DNA of 64,000 nucleotides from Hoplostethus atlanticus (GCA_034670405.1 JAXDDX010000090.1:1576501-1640500), one strand, 5' to 3'; shown: positions 1 through 19,100, counted from the first letter of the stretch. A program made the numbers and translations. Notes: generated from the sequence alone by a model not told the origin.

Positions 1-126
1 TCACGTTACGCTAAAACATGTCTTCAGTCCCCATATGAAAAGCTTAGATAATAAACTTGAGACTGACGGATCACGCATGCATCTTTAAAACTGGCCAGTG
101 AAGCGGCGATGGTTGAATGTCCTTAC

Positions 127-4707
<4,581 letters not shown>

Positions 4708-7700
4708 TTTTTCTTTTCTCCCGATGTAGCCACTGGGTTGAGACTCAATACACTGCCTGTGTTGCTTGCAACGTACTATTAGCTAGTCCGGTTAGCAGCC
4801 AAAGTCAGCAGAGGCATTCATTTCAATGCTGGTTAGCTACTTTTGAAAACACTAATTACACATGAACTAAATAGATAAATAGCGCCAGCAACAATTATAG
4901 TTTGGAAACACTGTAAAGTAAAGTTCTGTTACTCGGCGCCTGGCTGCAGTTATGCTCGCTTTATTTACGGATATTAAATTCCGCGCTTAATGTTCCACAA
5001 CACTACGGCAAGTCATAAAGGCAAAAATAGTGTTCCGCTCAGTCGCTCTTCAGACTTATAGAGGACGAGAACTGCCAAGTGCAAAACAAACAAATGACTA
5101 AATAAATGTCTCATTAAATAAATAAAATATTCATTCATTCATTTCCAAGTAACTGTAAATACAATGTACACCGGAAGTACTAAATGACTATTTAAAATGT
5201 ATGAATAAAATAATGAATAAAAATATAAATTCTTGCTTGCAAAGTTGTTTATTTTTTATTCATGTATTGATTTATTTCCCTAATTATTGATTTCTGTATG
5301 TATTTATTTATTATTTAATATATGAATATTTGTATATATTTCTGTATTCATTAATTTCCCTATTTATTATTTTTTATTAAAGACAGGATATTTTAGCGAC
5401 ATCCCGTTCAACCTCCAATACTCAGAGAAGGGTGCAGACTCTTATAATGTGTTTTTTGATACCATACAACACCCTCTGAGCAAACCTTACAAGGAATTGT
5501 TCCATCCAATTGTGTCAGACTCATCTGGCCAACAGGTGGCAGCTTCCCCAAAGAACGGAGGCCTCTTTATGCACTGAGCTCTAATTGTTTGGCTACACCC
5601 TCTGTGGTATTATTAGTACACTTTGTTCTCTTTACAGTGGACAAAAAAGGCACACACCCTCCTCATCGTTGGTTCAAGAAGAAATGCAATGTGCTAAACG
5701 TCTGTACGCTGGTGTGCCATTAAAAAGAAAGATTCCTATCAGAGTTTGAGGGTGAGGGGATAAGTGAACGAGAGTAAAGTTGCAGGCTAGTTTCCAGAGC
5801 TGTGCAGAACCCAGAACCCTGCTTTCCACTTCACAGAATAGTCTGCAGCTATGGCAGAGGCATAGGAATTGCATGTTAACCCTTATAGACAACCTGCTTA
5901 CTGTCGCTGGATTACTCACCCAGTAATGTAATCCAGTTACTTTTAGTTACTGTTACACTACTTTGTCTCCAACGTCTGCAGAACGTGAAGTTTAACAAAG
6001 AGTTTATTTCACTTGAATGGCACTCTTCTCCTCATTTTCAACCATTATCAGTCTTTTTTTTCAAGTTGAGCGGAAAAATGTTTATGTTTACAAGCACACA
6101 AAGAAACAGTGGTGGATTTTTTTTTTCATCAGGTTACTAGTTTCTTGTTGCATGTAATCTGTCCAGACCACTGAGCATCTGCCCATAGTGTTCAACTGCT
6201 GTGATATCTGCACACAATGATGAAAACTTTTCTGGTCGAGCAAAAAAAAAATCCAGCGTTATAGATTGGTGCATAAACCACATCACGAATGGAAAAAAGC
6301 TAAAATGCATAATTACCAAAGTCAGACAAACACATTTTAGAATGTTTTATTCAATAAAGAAAAGTACAAAAGTAAGGGTCGGGTGGGGGTGGGGATTGTA
6401 GACTACATTGTCAAAAATGCTGAATATATTTAAGATAATACAGTACCACAACATATATGAAGAATATAAACATTTCTTTGCAGAACACTAAGCATGATGT
6501 TCCTTTTATTAAGTCTACATCTAGGGCAGTGTTTCTCAACCTGACAGGCTCATAGACGTGAGAACATTATAAAAAGAACAATATTGTGTTATCTTATATT
6601 GGGGTTGCAAAGTACGGGTCCAGGCAAAATCTGAGTCCCAGTTGAGCAGCACTGGCTTAGGAGTGCACTGCCGACGCGAGTAAATCAGAGGAAAGTGTGT
6701 GTGTACGAAGTGTTGGCTCCCTGATAGCAGGGGCACCAGGCACTCGTCACTTGGCATCGTTTCCTGGCAGTGCACGGCGCCTACATGACCCTGCAGTATT
6801 CACGCCATGTAGGTAATTCCCTTCTCAGTGACACTTTACTTGAGGTCATTATAAAAGGCATCATAAGCACATTGTTGGCGTGTTTGGATTTGGTTTGAAT
6901 TCTAATTTGTGATAAATGTAACCTCAGCATGACCTCAGCATCCTGAGGCAAAATGCCGCCAATAAAAACAAACCTCTACTTTCAGAAAAAAACATTAATT
7001 TGTTATGAACCCATCCTCAGATCGCCTCAAGTTGATATTACTTCCTATGATGTATACTATGAATTTTCATCATGTCAGCCTAGAGTTTAGATGTACCTTG
7101 CACCAAAGATGGCTATATGAGCTATGTATTTACCACTTGATTTTGAGCATCTCATAAATAACCAGAAGGCACTTGGAGAGCGCGAACCTCCAACACTGAA
7201 CATTTCTCCAACTTGCTATTACACCCACAGACATCATTGCTATCATTTAAACTAAGTTAAATTGATTTCTTGACCCTGCAAACATGCCTTTAGGATTTGG
7301 AATCAAGCCTCTATCTCTGTTAGTTTCATTGTTGCCACTAAATAAAGATCATTCTCTACTGGCAGAAATTCCAGATCTGGATCACCACTAAAATCCGTCC
7401 ACCAAATTTCATGGAAATCCATTCATAAGTCTTTGAGATATCCCGCAGACAGACAGATAAACTGAATAACAGGGAAGAAAACAACCTCCATAGCAGAGGT
7501 AATTATAATATGGATGTCAGTGTGGGCAAGAGAAACTCAGTGACAGCTATAATAGACTTCAAATGGGTTTATGATGCCTCAAAATGCACTTTAGGTAAAG
7601 TGTTACTCTATTCCTTATCCTTGTCCTTTATTTAAAAAGAAAAAAAGCTAAATGGAAAAAACCCCATAAAGAAACATACACAGCTACTTCATGAATAATA

Positions 7701-8949
7701 AACATCCACTTTAAAGAGCAAGTTTAATGTGAATTGAGAATAAATAAAATAATTTAAACAATAAATACTATTTGTACAATAAGGCAATGTGATGCATAGC
7801 ATCTAACCAAGAAGTTAAGTTTCGACTTAAACAGTGAGATAGGCCTCAGAAATGATGTTGCTGGAGATACCGCAATGTACCACATTCAGCTACATACACC
7901 AGATCCACAATTAAAGCACTCTAAACCGTTTTATTACCAGTACGCTGTAACATTACTTCACCATTAGAGTGGATAGAGCTGAAACACCAGTTTCCGGAAG
8001 TACATTTTTCATTCATTTTCCCCATAGGAAATTTGATTATTTAGCCGTAACGTTTTAACAGTGTACGGTAGACTTACCATGAGCTACCAGATTGTAAAAT
8101 AACTATATATGTTCCTGTAGACGCCTTCAGTCGATCTGATTTTCAATTTACAAACATTACAAATCAGTAATGACTGTTAAATTGTCAAACTTCCATGCTA
8201 GTTATTTAGTATCACTGTTGGGACAAAGGGAATTGATAGCGCCACTAGCAATATTGTATGGGATGAGTAGTTCATTCCTTGATAAAAATGTTATGTACAC
8301 TTATACCCTTGGCTTTAGTTTTTCATAATATTTCTTCTGAATCTATTGTTATAAGCTTGTGAGTCAACTGGTGGTTCGTTTGCTTCAAAGCTTAGCGCTC
8401 TTTATATTGGGGTTTTCAGGAATGTCTATGGAGAAAATGAACGGGAGAAATTATTAACAGAACCCGGGCCAGTTAAAATGGGGTCAGGCATGTTTCAGCT
8501 CTATTTGTATTTCTTGAGTGCACCATAGTTCTCATGAAGGATATGGGAGAAGTGTCATGTTGTCACCTTTCTGTGTTGGATTCAGTGCACATACTGTAAC
8601 ACACTTAAATTGATACCTTCACATTTTGAATTTTAGTTTGGTTTTTTTTGTCACCAGGTGCTTGTCACATTGTGGTCCCTTACAAGTGGCTTGTTAATAA
8701 TGTTAGCTTTTCTCAGGGAAAAGTAATAGATGCAAGCTAGCCGCTAAATAATGAGCTAACTAGCAGCTAGCAATAGCTATTGGTTTGAATTAGCAGACTG
8801 CTAACAATGCCAACAGGCTGGCTTTCTGTGAAATTAAACCTTTACAACACAAAGTACCAAGTTTCTGGTAAATAAGAGTCAATAAAAGTGTAACATTTTG
8901 AAAGACTAAAATTCAAATATCAGGATATTCATTTAAGACTGACAATTAC
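4708..8949. other. rad54l upstream spacer
   Basis: No exon or conserved ORF was found. About 5090-5390 is strongly AT-rich with AATAAATA- and ATTTATTT-like runs. The first few hundred bases (4708-5050) would hold the rad54l 5' UTR and promoter by position, but no clear TATA or other element could be assigned. 5900-5985 resembles the ends of the 'GTAATCTGTTAC' repeat seen near 10041. Confidence 0.5.
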
Positions 8950-8957
8950 AGTAGGAG

Positions 8958-9257
8958 CAGTGCTTAATTTGTGCTGGGGCTAGCCGGGGCGCATCCGATT
9001 TTGCGCCCCAGCAAATGTCTTACTCAGAATCAGAGCCCCGGGCTCTAAAGTGTGACAACAACGCGTATTTTAAACTGGTATTAAACAACGTTACGTCCAG
9101 TGAACATTACAAGAGTAGGTGCGCGAGGCCGCGAGCCAATCAGAGCCTAATATGTAAATAGATACACGCACGCACACACACACACACAGACAAACAGCGA
9201 TTGGTTGGGGGAGGCGAGTTGAGCCCCGGCATCTCTTATTTTACAAATTAAGCACTG
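8958..9257. mobile_element. 300-bp hAT-type MITE with perfect 8-bp target duplication
   Basis: Terminal inverted repeats CAGTGCTTAATTTGT (left) and its near-complement AAATTAAGCACTG (right) bound a non-coding body with GC-rich subterminal blocks (GGGGCTAGCCGGGGCGC on the left, GAGCCCCGGC on the right). The direct repeat AGTAGGAG flanks both sides (8950-8957 and 9258-9265). An 8-bp duplication with CAG-type ends is diagnostic of the hAT superfamily. There is no transposase, so it would be mobilised in trans. The intact duplication suggests a fairly recent insertion. Confidence 0.9.
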
Positions 9258-10034
9258 AGTAGGAGTAACATTGTAAGGATAGTTAAAACCCCAGGGATTT
9301 TCTATTTCATTTGACTGATTCACAGTCTAGCATACCGTATGAGCTGGTCCAAAAAGAGGGTTTCTTTTGGTTTCTGTATTTTTTTAATTTATATTTTGGC
9401 TGAGAATCTGTCTGAGAATTCTCTGGACTGTTTCATTTTTGCTTCTAAAGTGTCTCACCACCAGTTACTGTCATAAAAACATGGGCTTGCGTAATTGAAA
9501 GCAAATGTTTTAGCTCCGTGAGATTCTGTTTGAGCCTGGCTATAAGCATTCTCCAGACGATCCTCAATAACAAAAAACAAAAAAAAAAGGTTGTATATCT
9601 TTCAGTGAAGTAGATGGTGTTAAGTAAAACAAATTGTAGTAATAAAAAAAATTGTAGAGGCGCAGTGTTATCCCAGTAAAAACGTTGACCTGTGTTTAAG
9701 CATACACTGTGAAGAAACCAGGTAGTACAAAATAAATGCTTCACTTGGATTTTAACTACATGTAAATACATAGTTAGCACGAATGAACACTGACCAAGGG
9801 AGCTACATTTCATAAATAGAAAATAAATATTCCAGCATGCAACATGTGATACGGCATTGTAAACTTGTTCTACTCCAAAATCCCTTTTTATTGGTCAGAT
9901 GTGGATGAGTTTCTAACAAAAAAGGCCTGTTGTGCCATGCTGTATGTGGTCCACTCAAGTTTCTCAAAGTCCCATAAACATGTACAGTACAGGGGAGTGG
10001 TGGAGTCAAGCAAAGCGTGGAACAGTTATACTGA

Positions 10035-11010
10035 TACTACAGTGTTGGGAAGGTTACTTTCAAAATGTAATCTGTTACAGATTATGGACTACCTGCTTAA
10101 AACTGCAATCAGCAATACTCACACTCAATAACATCCCTGTTGAAAAAAACCAAGCTTTTTTTTCAAGGTTTTTTTTATGGGCACTGCTCATCTTTTGCTG
10201 GGCTTAGCTGGGCAGAGATGGTCTAAATGAGAATGCCGGTAGACCAGCAAAAACATTTATATCTTCCAGCTTGGTCAAGCAGAGTCAGCCGGTTGAAGTG
10301 GTAGGTCTGTGTGACCTGGCTAAGCAAGTAAGCCTGCTTCCAGAGGAGAAGAGAGCGGAGGAGGCAGAGATGCAGCCAAGAAATGTCTTTAACAGTGTCT
10401 TAAAAAATTGCCTTGAAAGCAATGGGTTTGTTTTTCATGTACTTGTTGTAGTGAGGTTAGAAAGATTCTGTTGTATATTTGTTGATCAAAAAGGAAAGCA
10501 GTTAGAGAAAGTGAAATGTTCAGCTGTCTGATGCATGACCAACAAGAAACACCATCATGTTCACCAGCTAAAACCAGCATAAGATGGTCAAAGCAAGTCA
10601 TTACTTTCAGTTTGTTTTGGATTGCATTGCTTTAAAAAAATTTTAGACAATAAGATGGATAGCATTATTATTATATTCTTCATTTCAAGTTGTGTGAAGT
10701 TGTTAGGGGCAGCATAGGGTGCAAGAGGGTCTTGGTTTTGATTCCCTTCTGTGTGTAGAGTCTAAATTAGCCAGAGGGGTGAATGTGCTTATCTGTGTTT
10801 GCCCTGTGATAGGCTGGTGACCTGTTGAGGGTCTTTCCCTGCCTTATGCCCAATGCATGCTGGGATAGGCTCCAGCTCCCCATGACCCCAAATAGGAATA
10901 AGAGGGTATGGAAGTTTATTTTTTACAATATCTGTAACAGATTTGTCTAATTGGATAAGACATAATCCCATTACATGGAATCTGTTACTGATACTAACAC
11001 CAGAGAGCAC
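10035..11010. mobile_element. Degraded composite repeat beginning CAGTGTTGGGAAGGTTAC, with nested repeats
   Basis: The left end, CAGTGTTGGGAAGGTTAC followed by TGTAATCTGTTACAG, is a common start of fish non-autonomous DNA elements. Near 10925-10995 CTGTAACAGA and ATCTGTTACTGATACT appear in the other orientation, as expected for the far end. Between lie a second repeat with ACCAGC/GCTGG blocks (about 10185-10600) and a SINE-like tail (10697-10915). The element is old and boundaries are approximate. Confidence 0.5.
10697..10915 (+). repeat. SINE-like tail with GGGATAGGCTCCAGC motif
   Basis: The series TGCCCTGTGATAGGCTGGTG, GACCTGTTGAGGGTCTTTCC, GCTGGGATAGGCTCCAGCTC and CCATGACCCCAAATAGGAAT has the order of the 3' body of a widespread fish SINE group. 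The head upstream is degraded and no intact A or B box is visible. Confidence 0.6.
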
Positions 11011-12717
11011 ATTGAAAATGCTTCTTTTTTTTTGACAAAAGGCTTAGATAGTTGCGGTTGTGGTATTTTGACATGCCCAATCCCAAAATAAACCATGTGA
11101 TGAAAAGCTGTCACCTTGAGCGATGGTTGACCCCATGAATATACTTGATGATGGCATCCTACAATAGACTGTTGACAGAGATGTAAACATGGTGTGTCAA
11201 AGTTGAAAACAAGTACCTCAGAGATACTTCAGTTAGCTTAGGTTGGACAGAGGGCAGTACGTTATGCCGATCTTTTCTTGCTTCATACTGTCATTGAACC
11301 TAGGATGCTAATAGGGTCATGAAAAACATTATGCATGTCATCTGCTAAAATAAACAAACTAAACTAAATATCACTCTGTGTGTGTGTGTGTGTGACATTG
11401 GAAGACTGACTACAGCTGCTTCTTTCAAAATTAGTTTTCCTTGACCAGTATGTTGATGAGCTGCCATGGAAGAAAACATAAAAAAATCACATGGTGAAAG
11501 TAAATTTTGGTCTTATGAAGACCTTTCCATTAAAAACAAAAAACTTCAGTTCTCTTTAGCATGTCTTCACGTAAGTATTTGGTCTTTAAACTGGTTAAAT
11601 TGCCCTGAACCCCACAGAGTTGACTTTTTGGTTAGAGTTAAGGCTGTTATGTACTGTTTTTCATGCTTTGAGGCTTTTGTCATTGTCTTCTACAATAGAG
11701 GTTTTGCAGTTGCGTCACAAATCTCCTGTCAACACAGCTGGCACCATCATGGAGGTCCAGTGGAGAGTTGGCTGTGTGCAAATAACGTCTAAATATATAA
11801 TAGCAAGGCAAAAGTAAAACAGAGCTATCTAAAACAGATTGGTGTGGTGTGTCTGTAGGTCCATTCAGTAACGTTCTCATTAAAAGTGAATAGTGTGATC
11901 AGGTAGATTTGTTTCCAAATGTAGGTTACTGAGTTGGAGCTGGAGAAGAGTCAGCTCAGTTAACCCGAACAAACTGTTAGCTAGCTTACTAGCCAGCAGG
12001 CTAATTTAGTTCATGTTATCATGTGACTACTAGCCACTGCTAGATGCATTAGCTAGTGTGCTAATCAGACGCATTACAAGACAGTGCTGGTTAACTGACC
12101 AGATACTATGATTAGCTAGCTAATAAGCTGACATTATTTAAACACAAGATCAATCAGATGTATCAGTGATGAAATGATCAGTTCTGTTCAATTCTGTTGA
12201 GTTGTACATTTAGAAACAGCTGTTCACAGACACTGAGGACCTCCAGCTGAGGACCTCCAATATGGCTGCCAGAGGGTGTGCTACATCACCTTAAAGCCCT
12301 CTATAGGCTGAACAAAGGAAGGTGGACCACTAAATGTAATCCAGTATGGACTGGAACAGCACTGACAGCTCCCTTTTCTAACTCTTACTGCTGATGGTGT
12401 TTAAACAGACCATCCACTGCCCCAGCACAGCGGTAGGCATCCAGCTAGCCTGTTGGTGCCATCAGGCTCTATCTGAAGATACCTGAGCCTCAGCTAAAAG
12501 ACAGGTTTGACCTCTGACGGCCACCTAGCAGAGGGGAGTCCCTGGCCACTGCGCTGTGGATCTCATCCCAACCTGAAACCTCACACCAGATGAACGAAGG
12601 CTCTCGTTCACCAACTGTACCGACCAGTCCCACTGTGCAGGACCTCCCTGCATCCTGCTCTTTCACACAAGAGCCTCTCTGTGTTTGTGGTGTGCAGATA
12701 GGCATTCTCTTCTGCAA
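11011..12717. other. Non-coding region downstream of artn
   Basis: No exon was recognised. A short (TG)n run lies at 11377-11394. Repeated CTAGC/GCTAG words are dense at 11960-12125. By position the artn 3' UTR must lie in the upper part of this interval, but the polyadenylation site could not be fixed. Confidence 0.5.
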
Positions 12718-13127
12718 TCAGCCCACACAGCTGCAGTTGGCTGCCGAGAGCCACTTAATGGTCTGCCAGATAGTCTGGGCGTCCATGAAGGACACAGTCT
12801 CGTAGCGGGTGGGCCGGCAGCAGGGGTGAGCGCTGACCTTCCGGCCGGAGATGCTGCCGTTGTCCATCAGAGCCTTGAGGGCCAGGTCATAGTTCTTGCG
12901 GGAGCTGTGGCACGTGCCGACACAGTACTTAAAGAGGACTATCTCGTCCGAGTCGTAGCCGAGGCCCAGGTCCCGCACCCGCATCTCCTTCTTCTCCACG
13001 TGGCAGTCGCGGCTGCTCTTGGCTTTCTTGCGGTTCCTCCTGGATGTCCTGGAGGAGGTGGGGTCAGGAGGAGAGCGCCGCCATCTGCCCCGCCGGGCCG
13101 CCTCGTCCGCCTCCAGTGACCATTCGT
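12718..13127 (-). CDS. artn: artn terminal coding exon: mature artemin domain
   Basis: The acceptor TTTCCTCTAG precedes 13127. Coding runs through EWSLEADEAARRGRWRR, a proline/serine/arginine linker and the cystine-knot domain to TGA at 12720-12718. All seven family cysteines are present, including the adjacent CC pair and the terminal CxC-type pair. The exon is markedly GC-richer than its surroundings (about 12780-13120), as is typical of artemin 3' exons. No frameshift or stop interrupts it, so the ligand looks functional. Confidence 0.93.
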
Positions 13128-16100
13128 CTAGAGGAAACAGGACACACAGACATGCACTCGTCATCAACGTAATCTGCTATGGGGTCGAGGCATGGAAACG
13201 TCCTAACAGGTTTAGAATAACCCGGGGGAAACTCATACTCAGATTATGAGAAATCTGGTTAAGAACATCGAAACATCTTCTACACAAACTCAGACTTGCA
13301 CAGCATTATGGGTACATTTTGATGTATTACAAGTAAGCTACTATTGCTCAGTCAAAGAGGGAGGGGGAATATTCTGGTCTTCAAGGGTCTTCAAGGTGCA
13401 TGCAAACAAATTAACCTGAAAAAGAACCAGATTATGGCCAATAGCCGTCTTACTCCATGCATGTAAACTTAGTCATTGACAACATGCAACACGAATGAAC
13501 GAGTGAACACGCACTGGACATGTACTGGCAATATGAGCTGGCTTTGACCCTCACTAAACCCCTAAGTCAAATTCTTGCTGTGTGTAAACATACTTGGCAA
13601 ATACATTTGATTCTGGTTAGTTAATCTCATCTCGTCCGACAGCATCCTGGGTTGGGTCCAATCGCATGAGAGCAAACTGCATCCGAGTAAGCGAGACAGG
13701 AGTGACCCTTGTGCATATTTTCATCGCTGCATGTGAGTTATAACAAGCGTGGAGAACAAGCGAGTCTCCGGGACATGTGAAGGGAGCAATTGCATTTAAT
13801 CAAGCAAACATAATAGTAAATCACATACAGACTCCCAATATATCCCATATGTCTGCACTGGCCTTTAGAGATTAAGGTGAAAAACTTCTCACACTTTAGT
13901 ATTGGATGTGTTGGCTAACAAGTGCTGCAGACCTAGGCTTTATGAGCTAGTGGCGGGGGGGTTTGAGCATGTGTGATTAAATTGAAAGCAGATCTGGGTG
14001 TTGAAACTGGGAGTGAAATTCCTCTGGTTATCAGCTGAGAGCGGTGCAAAAGAGTACTGTCACTACACAGGGTCATTACCACTAGGGGAGCGGGGAGCTG
14101 TTGGCTTAATTCCAACAGGAGCAACAAGTTGCCAGGAACATTTCAAAGAAGATTTACCCCGCTCTGCTCCGGTGGCCTTGCCCAGGCGTTTGAGCGACTT
14201 CAACTCTCTAACCTGCGGATGCCTCCGTGCGGTATTTTTTTTCTCTGAGAATGGGTATTGCCGATATAGAATGCGTTCCTACAGTGGCATATACAGTCAA
14301 GTTGCTTGTCAGTTCATGCCTTGATGTTTATGAAAAGTAAACTTGTAATCAAGAGGGGGAAAAAAAGTTCCCCAGGCGAAGAGGAGCGGAGGACCTTTTC
14401 AGTCGAACCCTACCCGGGTACATATTCAGCCATGTTAAAACACGCCACAAGGTTTTGCATTATTTCATATAATTATAGAACTATTCCACAATATTTAAGG
14501 AAGTGCTGCAATGTTTTTTTTTTTTCACAACGTTCAAGACAGCCAACCCTCATTCACACAAAAAAGTAACAACTGAACTGGGCAAACAATGATGCCAAAA
14601 AGTACTTTGCAAAACACTGCTATTGCTTTTGCTAAGACTGCTTTCAAAGAAAAGGTTTGTTAAAAGAAAGGCTGTCTGTTCAATGAACACATAGTTCAAT
14701 GTTTCAGTGTAAATTTTGCACCTTAATAAATGCTGCTGTAATAGCCCAACAGTCTCAGAAGGAAGGACAGGGGAAACAGTGTTCCGCTTCAGAGTCTTTT
14801 CTTCAGCACCACAAAAACGAAATGAAACGCATTAAAATCACCCAGGGGCGGCAAAAAGACGCCTGTCCCCAAACAGATGTTAAATACAGTTTAATTTAGC
14901 CAAGCATAGTCAAAGTAATAATGCAACATTTTCATATAAATAAGTAGCCATGTTGCTACTGATATAACATGATAGTGATTCAACCAATTCGATTGACAAC
15001 TGATCTCTGGGAAGTGCAGTGGACCACCACAGCAATGATCGCTTAGCACCAAAGATCAACAATAAAACAGGGGAAAAAACGAGAAAAGGAAATGTACATG
15101 TACTTTGACATTTGGCCAATGATTGCATATCCTATTTTTAGTACTCAGGGTATGAAACTGGCTTTTTCTTCCGGCTACAATGGCTCATTCACAATCTATT
15201 TTAACTAGAAACTAGTTTTTTTAGATTCAAATATACTGACAAAACTCTAGTTTGGCTACATACCAAAATGGCTGGTAGAATTAATAGACTTATGTACAGC
15301 ATTTAATGTTAATTTCAAGTCCTTGTTGTGATGTACGCAGGACTATGATGTATGGCAGAAATCTGCAAGGCCATACTACCAGGCATCCTTCCAGAAGTTA
15401 TATTAGTCACCAGGGAGTGACACTGTACTGTTTTATAGCCATTACCAATCACAGATTTATGAAGCTTTGTTTTCAGCGAGACAGCCTTGCTGCACAAAAA
15501 CTATTTGATTATCATCACATCGAAGAATGAAGATGAATAATACCCTTCCTGATCTAATAAAAGCCCAGCAGGGCATGCAGGCAGGCAGACAATGTAACAT
15601 GGCTCCTATGCAGAGGTAAAAGAAAATATTTCATGTGTGTTTCCATTGCTAGCACAAAATGAACACTAAAATTATGCTGTTTTAAACAGTATTTTCTAGG
15701 ACGTAATGGTAATGGAATTTTGGAATTTGGATATTAAAATGATGAGAAAACAAAAAACAAACAAAACAAAAACAAACAAAGACTTTTTGTATTATCACTT
15801 GTATTTTTCAGTTAGAGCTCTTTTTCCTCAGTGGATAAGGTCAGAGTGCATTTTCCTGTTTCATTCTGTTGAATAACTAAATGGTAATTTACAGAAGGAT
15901 TTGTAAAAAAAATTGACAAAAGAAATGAAATGACAAAAGAAAAAAGTCTCGGTAATTAATGAATGACCTAAAAAGAATAACCTATCCAGCCCAAGTTGTC
16001 ATTTTCACCTATGGTGCAAACACATCATGAGTTAAGGGGAAGGACTTACCAGTGGCTACAGGCCAGGGGGCGTGTCCCAGGCCCTTTACCTCAGCATGGC

Positions 16101-19100
16101 CGGCAGGAGGCCAGGAGGGTTGCCTGAGGCCGGGCAGGAGCTCTGACTGAGCCTCCTTACTGTCCACATCCTCCACCAATGTCAGCAGAGACACCACCAC
16201 CCAGAGCATCACCTGACGGCAGCAGAGACAACACAGTTACATCGGTCGGCAGGGTGGCTGGTTGCCTTGCACTCGAGGAAAAAAAAGGTGCATCTCATAC
16301 CAAGACTCATCATGTCGCAGGAGAGATGGCTTGCAGTCAAAGAGGCGACTGACACGCAATCAGACGTGACCGTCACGTGTACTCTGATAGATACTCTGAT
16401 CAGAGAACAATGATCAGAGAAAGCCATGGACTGAAAAGTCAAAATCTTTATCTGCTCCTCTGAATTAAAACTTTTGTGTGTCAGTCATCTCTTGAGTACG
16501 AGACATCTCTCTTGCTACATGTGTAGTTTTTCCACCGGAGCCTTTTGGGTACTTTTTTTGCAGGAACCTTTTTAGTTCCCCAATAAACATGCTGAACTTG
16601 AAGCAGAGATTGAACAAGCTGGTATTTAAGCCAGTATATTAAAATGCTAGCGTTACTGCAACTCCGCCCCAATGGTTCCCAGTTCCCCAAAAAGTACTAC
16701 CTCACTAGCAGGAACTCAGCTTTTTTTACAATGACTCCATCATTTAGAGGTTCCAAGAGGAACAAATGAAGAATTTCGCATACCCGATAAGGTATGTACT
16801 GTATCTCCTTTCACTAGTCTACTATATGTAGGCTATGATGCGTCAAAATCCCTACGCTTCTTCTGTCTGAGCTGTTTCCTTGTTGCACCAGGCTCCAAAA
16901 TTTTAAAATCCGATGCGCAGAAGCTATCCCCTAAAATGTTAAACAATGCATAATGACATTTTTTATTTTATTATTTGCATTTGATTTGGTGCTGTATTAC
17001 AAAACCACCTGTATGTTTTGGGACTCCAGGCTGCTCTGGGTAAGCTGATCCATCCTGTTCCATCATCTCTTTGACATGGAAACTGTGTCTGGGCTCCCTG
17101 GCCAGGTCTAAGCCTATAGAGGCCCTGGCCTCCACAGCCTTCTGGGATACCTGCCGGCCAACACCTCTGCGTCTTTACTTACTTAATTGACACGTGACAC
17201 CTCTCCGCCGCGCAGGCAAGGTTAATATTTTAAGGGCACTTATAAAATGAGTTTCTCTGCGGTGTCTGTCAGGCAGGAACACAAGGCCCAGATCAGATGG
17301 GCCATGTAGTGGAAACTGGACAATGCTGAAACATATACGCATCTGCTAAGGTTGAAACAGTCTGCCAGCAAACCGTATTGGCCTCCTTTTCATTCTCTCA
17401 CTGCTTCCTGTCTATTCATTCATACACTGGTACCAGTGTAAACTGTTCAATATGAATGGCTGTACACCACCTAAATTCAGTCGACCCATCTTTTATTTAT
17501 GAAGAGTTTACTTACTTTTCGAAGCTGATACAAATCTTTATGAAACCTGAATTATTGAACAATGGCTTTGTCGAACGCTCAGTTCTGATTGGAATGCACT
17601 ATGAGGTCGGTTTTGAATTCATGAATAACAGACCGCTGCTTCACATCTAATCATATCAGTCAGTGATATCAGTCATATCAAGTCCGGTTAGTCCGATTAG
17701 ATGGTGACGTTTTTTGGCGGAAGCTCGTAAATTACTTTAGCTTGTAAAACAATCCTTTTCCATCAATATTTCAAATATGTCAAATAATGAATGCCTTTGG
17801 TAAGTAGCCATTATTGCTTCACGTCGGGGGTTTCGGTTCACACTGTTCATTATCCCTTACATCCTGTCATAGAAAGTGCAATTAAAGTGACAAAATAAAC
17901 CAAATTTTAATCAAAATCTATATTCTATATAATCAGAAAGAAATTTGATGTTTAACATTTTCCAACGCTTAATGTTAATATTTGTTGTTGGCCTATGGTG
18001 ATTGTTGACCACTATCACTGGTTAGTAGGTATTAAAACGGACTGATCTGGTTTGAAACACGCTCGTCCGCCTCTGAACATGCTCACCTTCCAGTTCTTCA
18101 GGTGATGCTGGGTAGTTGACGCCTCCTGCCTCCACCAGTTTTTTCCATCTGAAAAAAAACCAACCCCAGAATCATTCACTTCTGCTTTTCCACGAACCTC
18201 TGCCAAAAAATGCATTGTTGGTATTTCCCAGTGAGTAATTTGCTTGAATTACAAGATACATTTGCTTATTTTTCAACCTTTATGTATCCTAAGAGGGTTT
18301 TGCTGAGCATGCATGTTCTTTGTACCATAACGCCAAAATTCTATCAAGATGAGACATTTTCAACAAATAATATATTATTATAAGGGTGGATTTACTCAGA
18401 TAAATGCAAGGGAAAATGCAGAAGAATGTGCATAACGTGTCCACTGAGTTTATTGCGTCTCCTTTCCTTCAAAAGTTAGCGCCTGGAGGCTCTTAGTAGA
18501 GTGTTTGTTACTGTTACCAATACCACCACAACAAATTCAGTGATTTGGATTCTGGTAGCTGTTGATCTCATTGAGAACATTGAAGAAACGATGATAGAGC
18601 AACTCTACAACGCTCTGCAACTGGTCTTATGTAGCTCAATGGGCAAAGCAAGGCACTAACTAACTGCCAGGGTTATGGGGGTTCAATTCCCACCGGGGCC
18701 GCCTGTAGTCATACCAATAAAAAGTTAAAGTTAAGTTAAAGTTAAGTTAAAAAGTTAGCATGAGCAGCGATAACCACCGTGGCACCATGAACTGACAAAC
18801 AAAAGAGCGCCACCTACAGGAACCACCACAGTACTGGACACACTGTTTGATTGACAGGTGATCTCTGGGAATTGCAGTGCAGAAACACCACAGTGATGAG
18901 CGCTGAGCACCAAAGATGGAGATGTGATGCCTTGGCTCCAGCTCCTCGCATCAAAGAAAAGACCTTCCTGTCTTGGCAGGATCTACTGGAAATGGGCTCT
19001 TTTGATGAAATGTTTCTTACACTGGCCTTGTAAAAATGAGCAGAAGATATAAGGTCTTGGATCTAGTACATTTTATATGATAAAATGCCTGGACTTTCAA

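Noticed and set aside
18632-18705. tRNA gene
   Set aside because: Degenerate boxes, no paired acceptor stem and a SINE-like tail.
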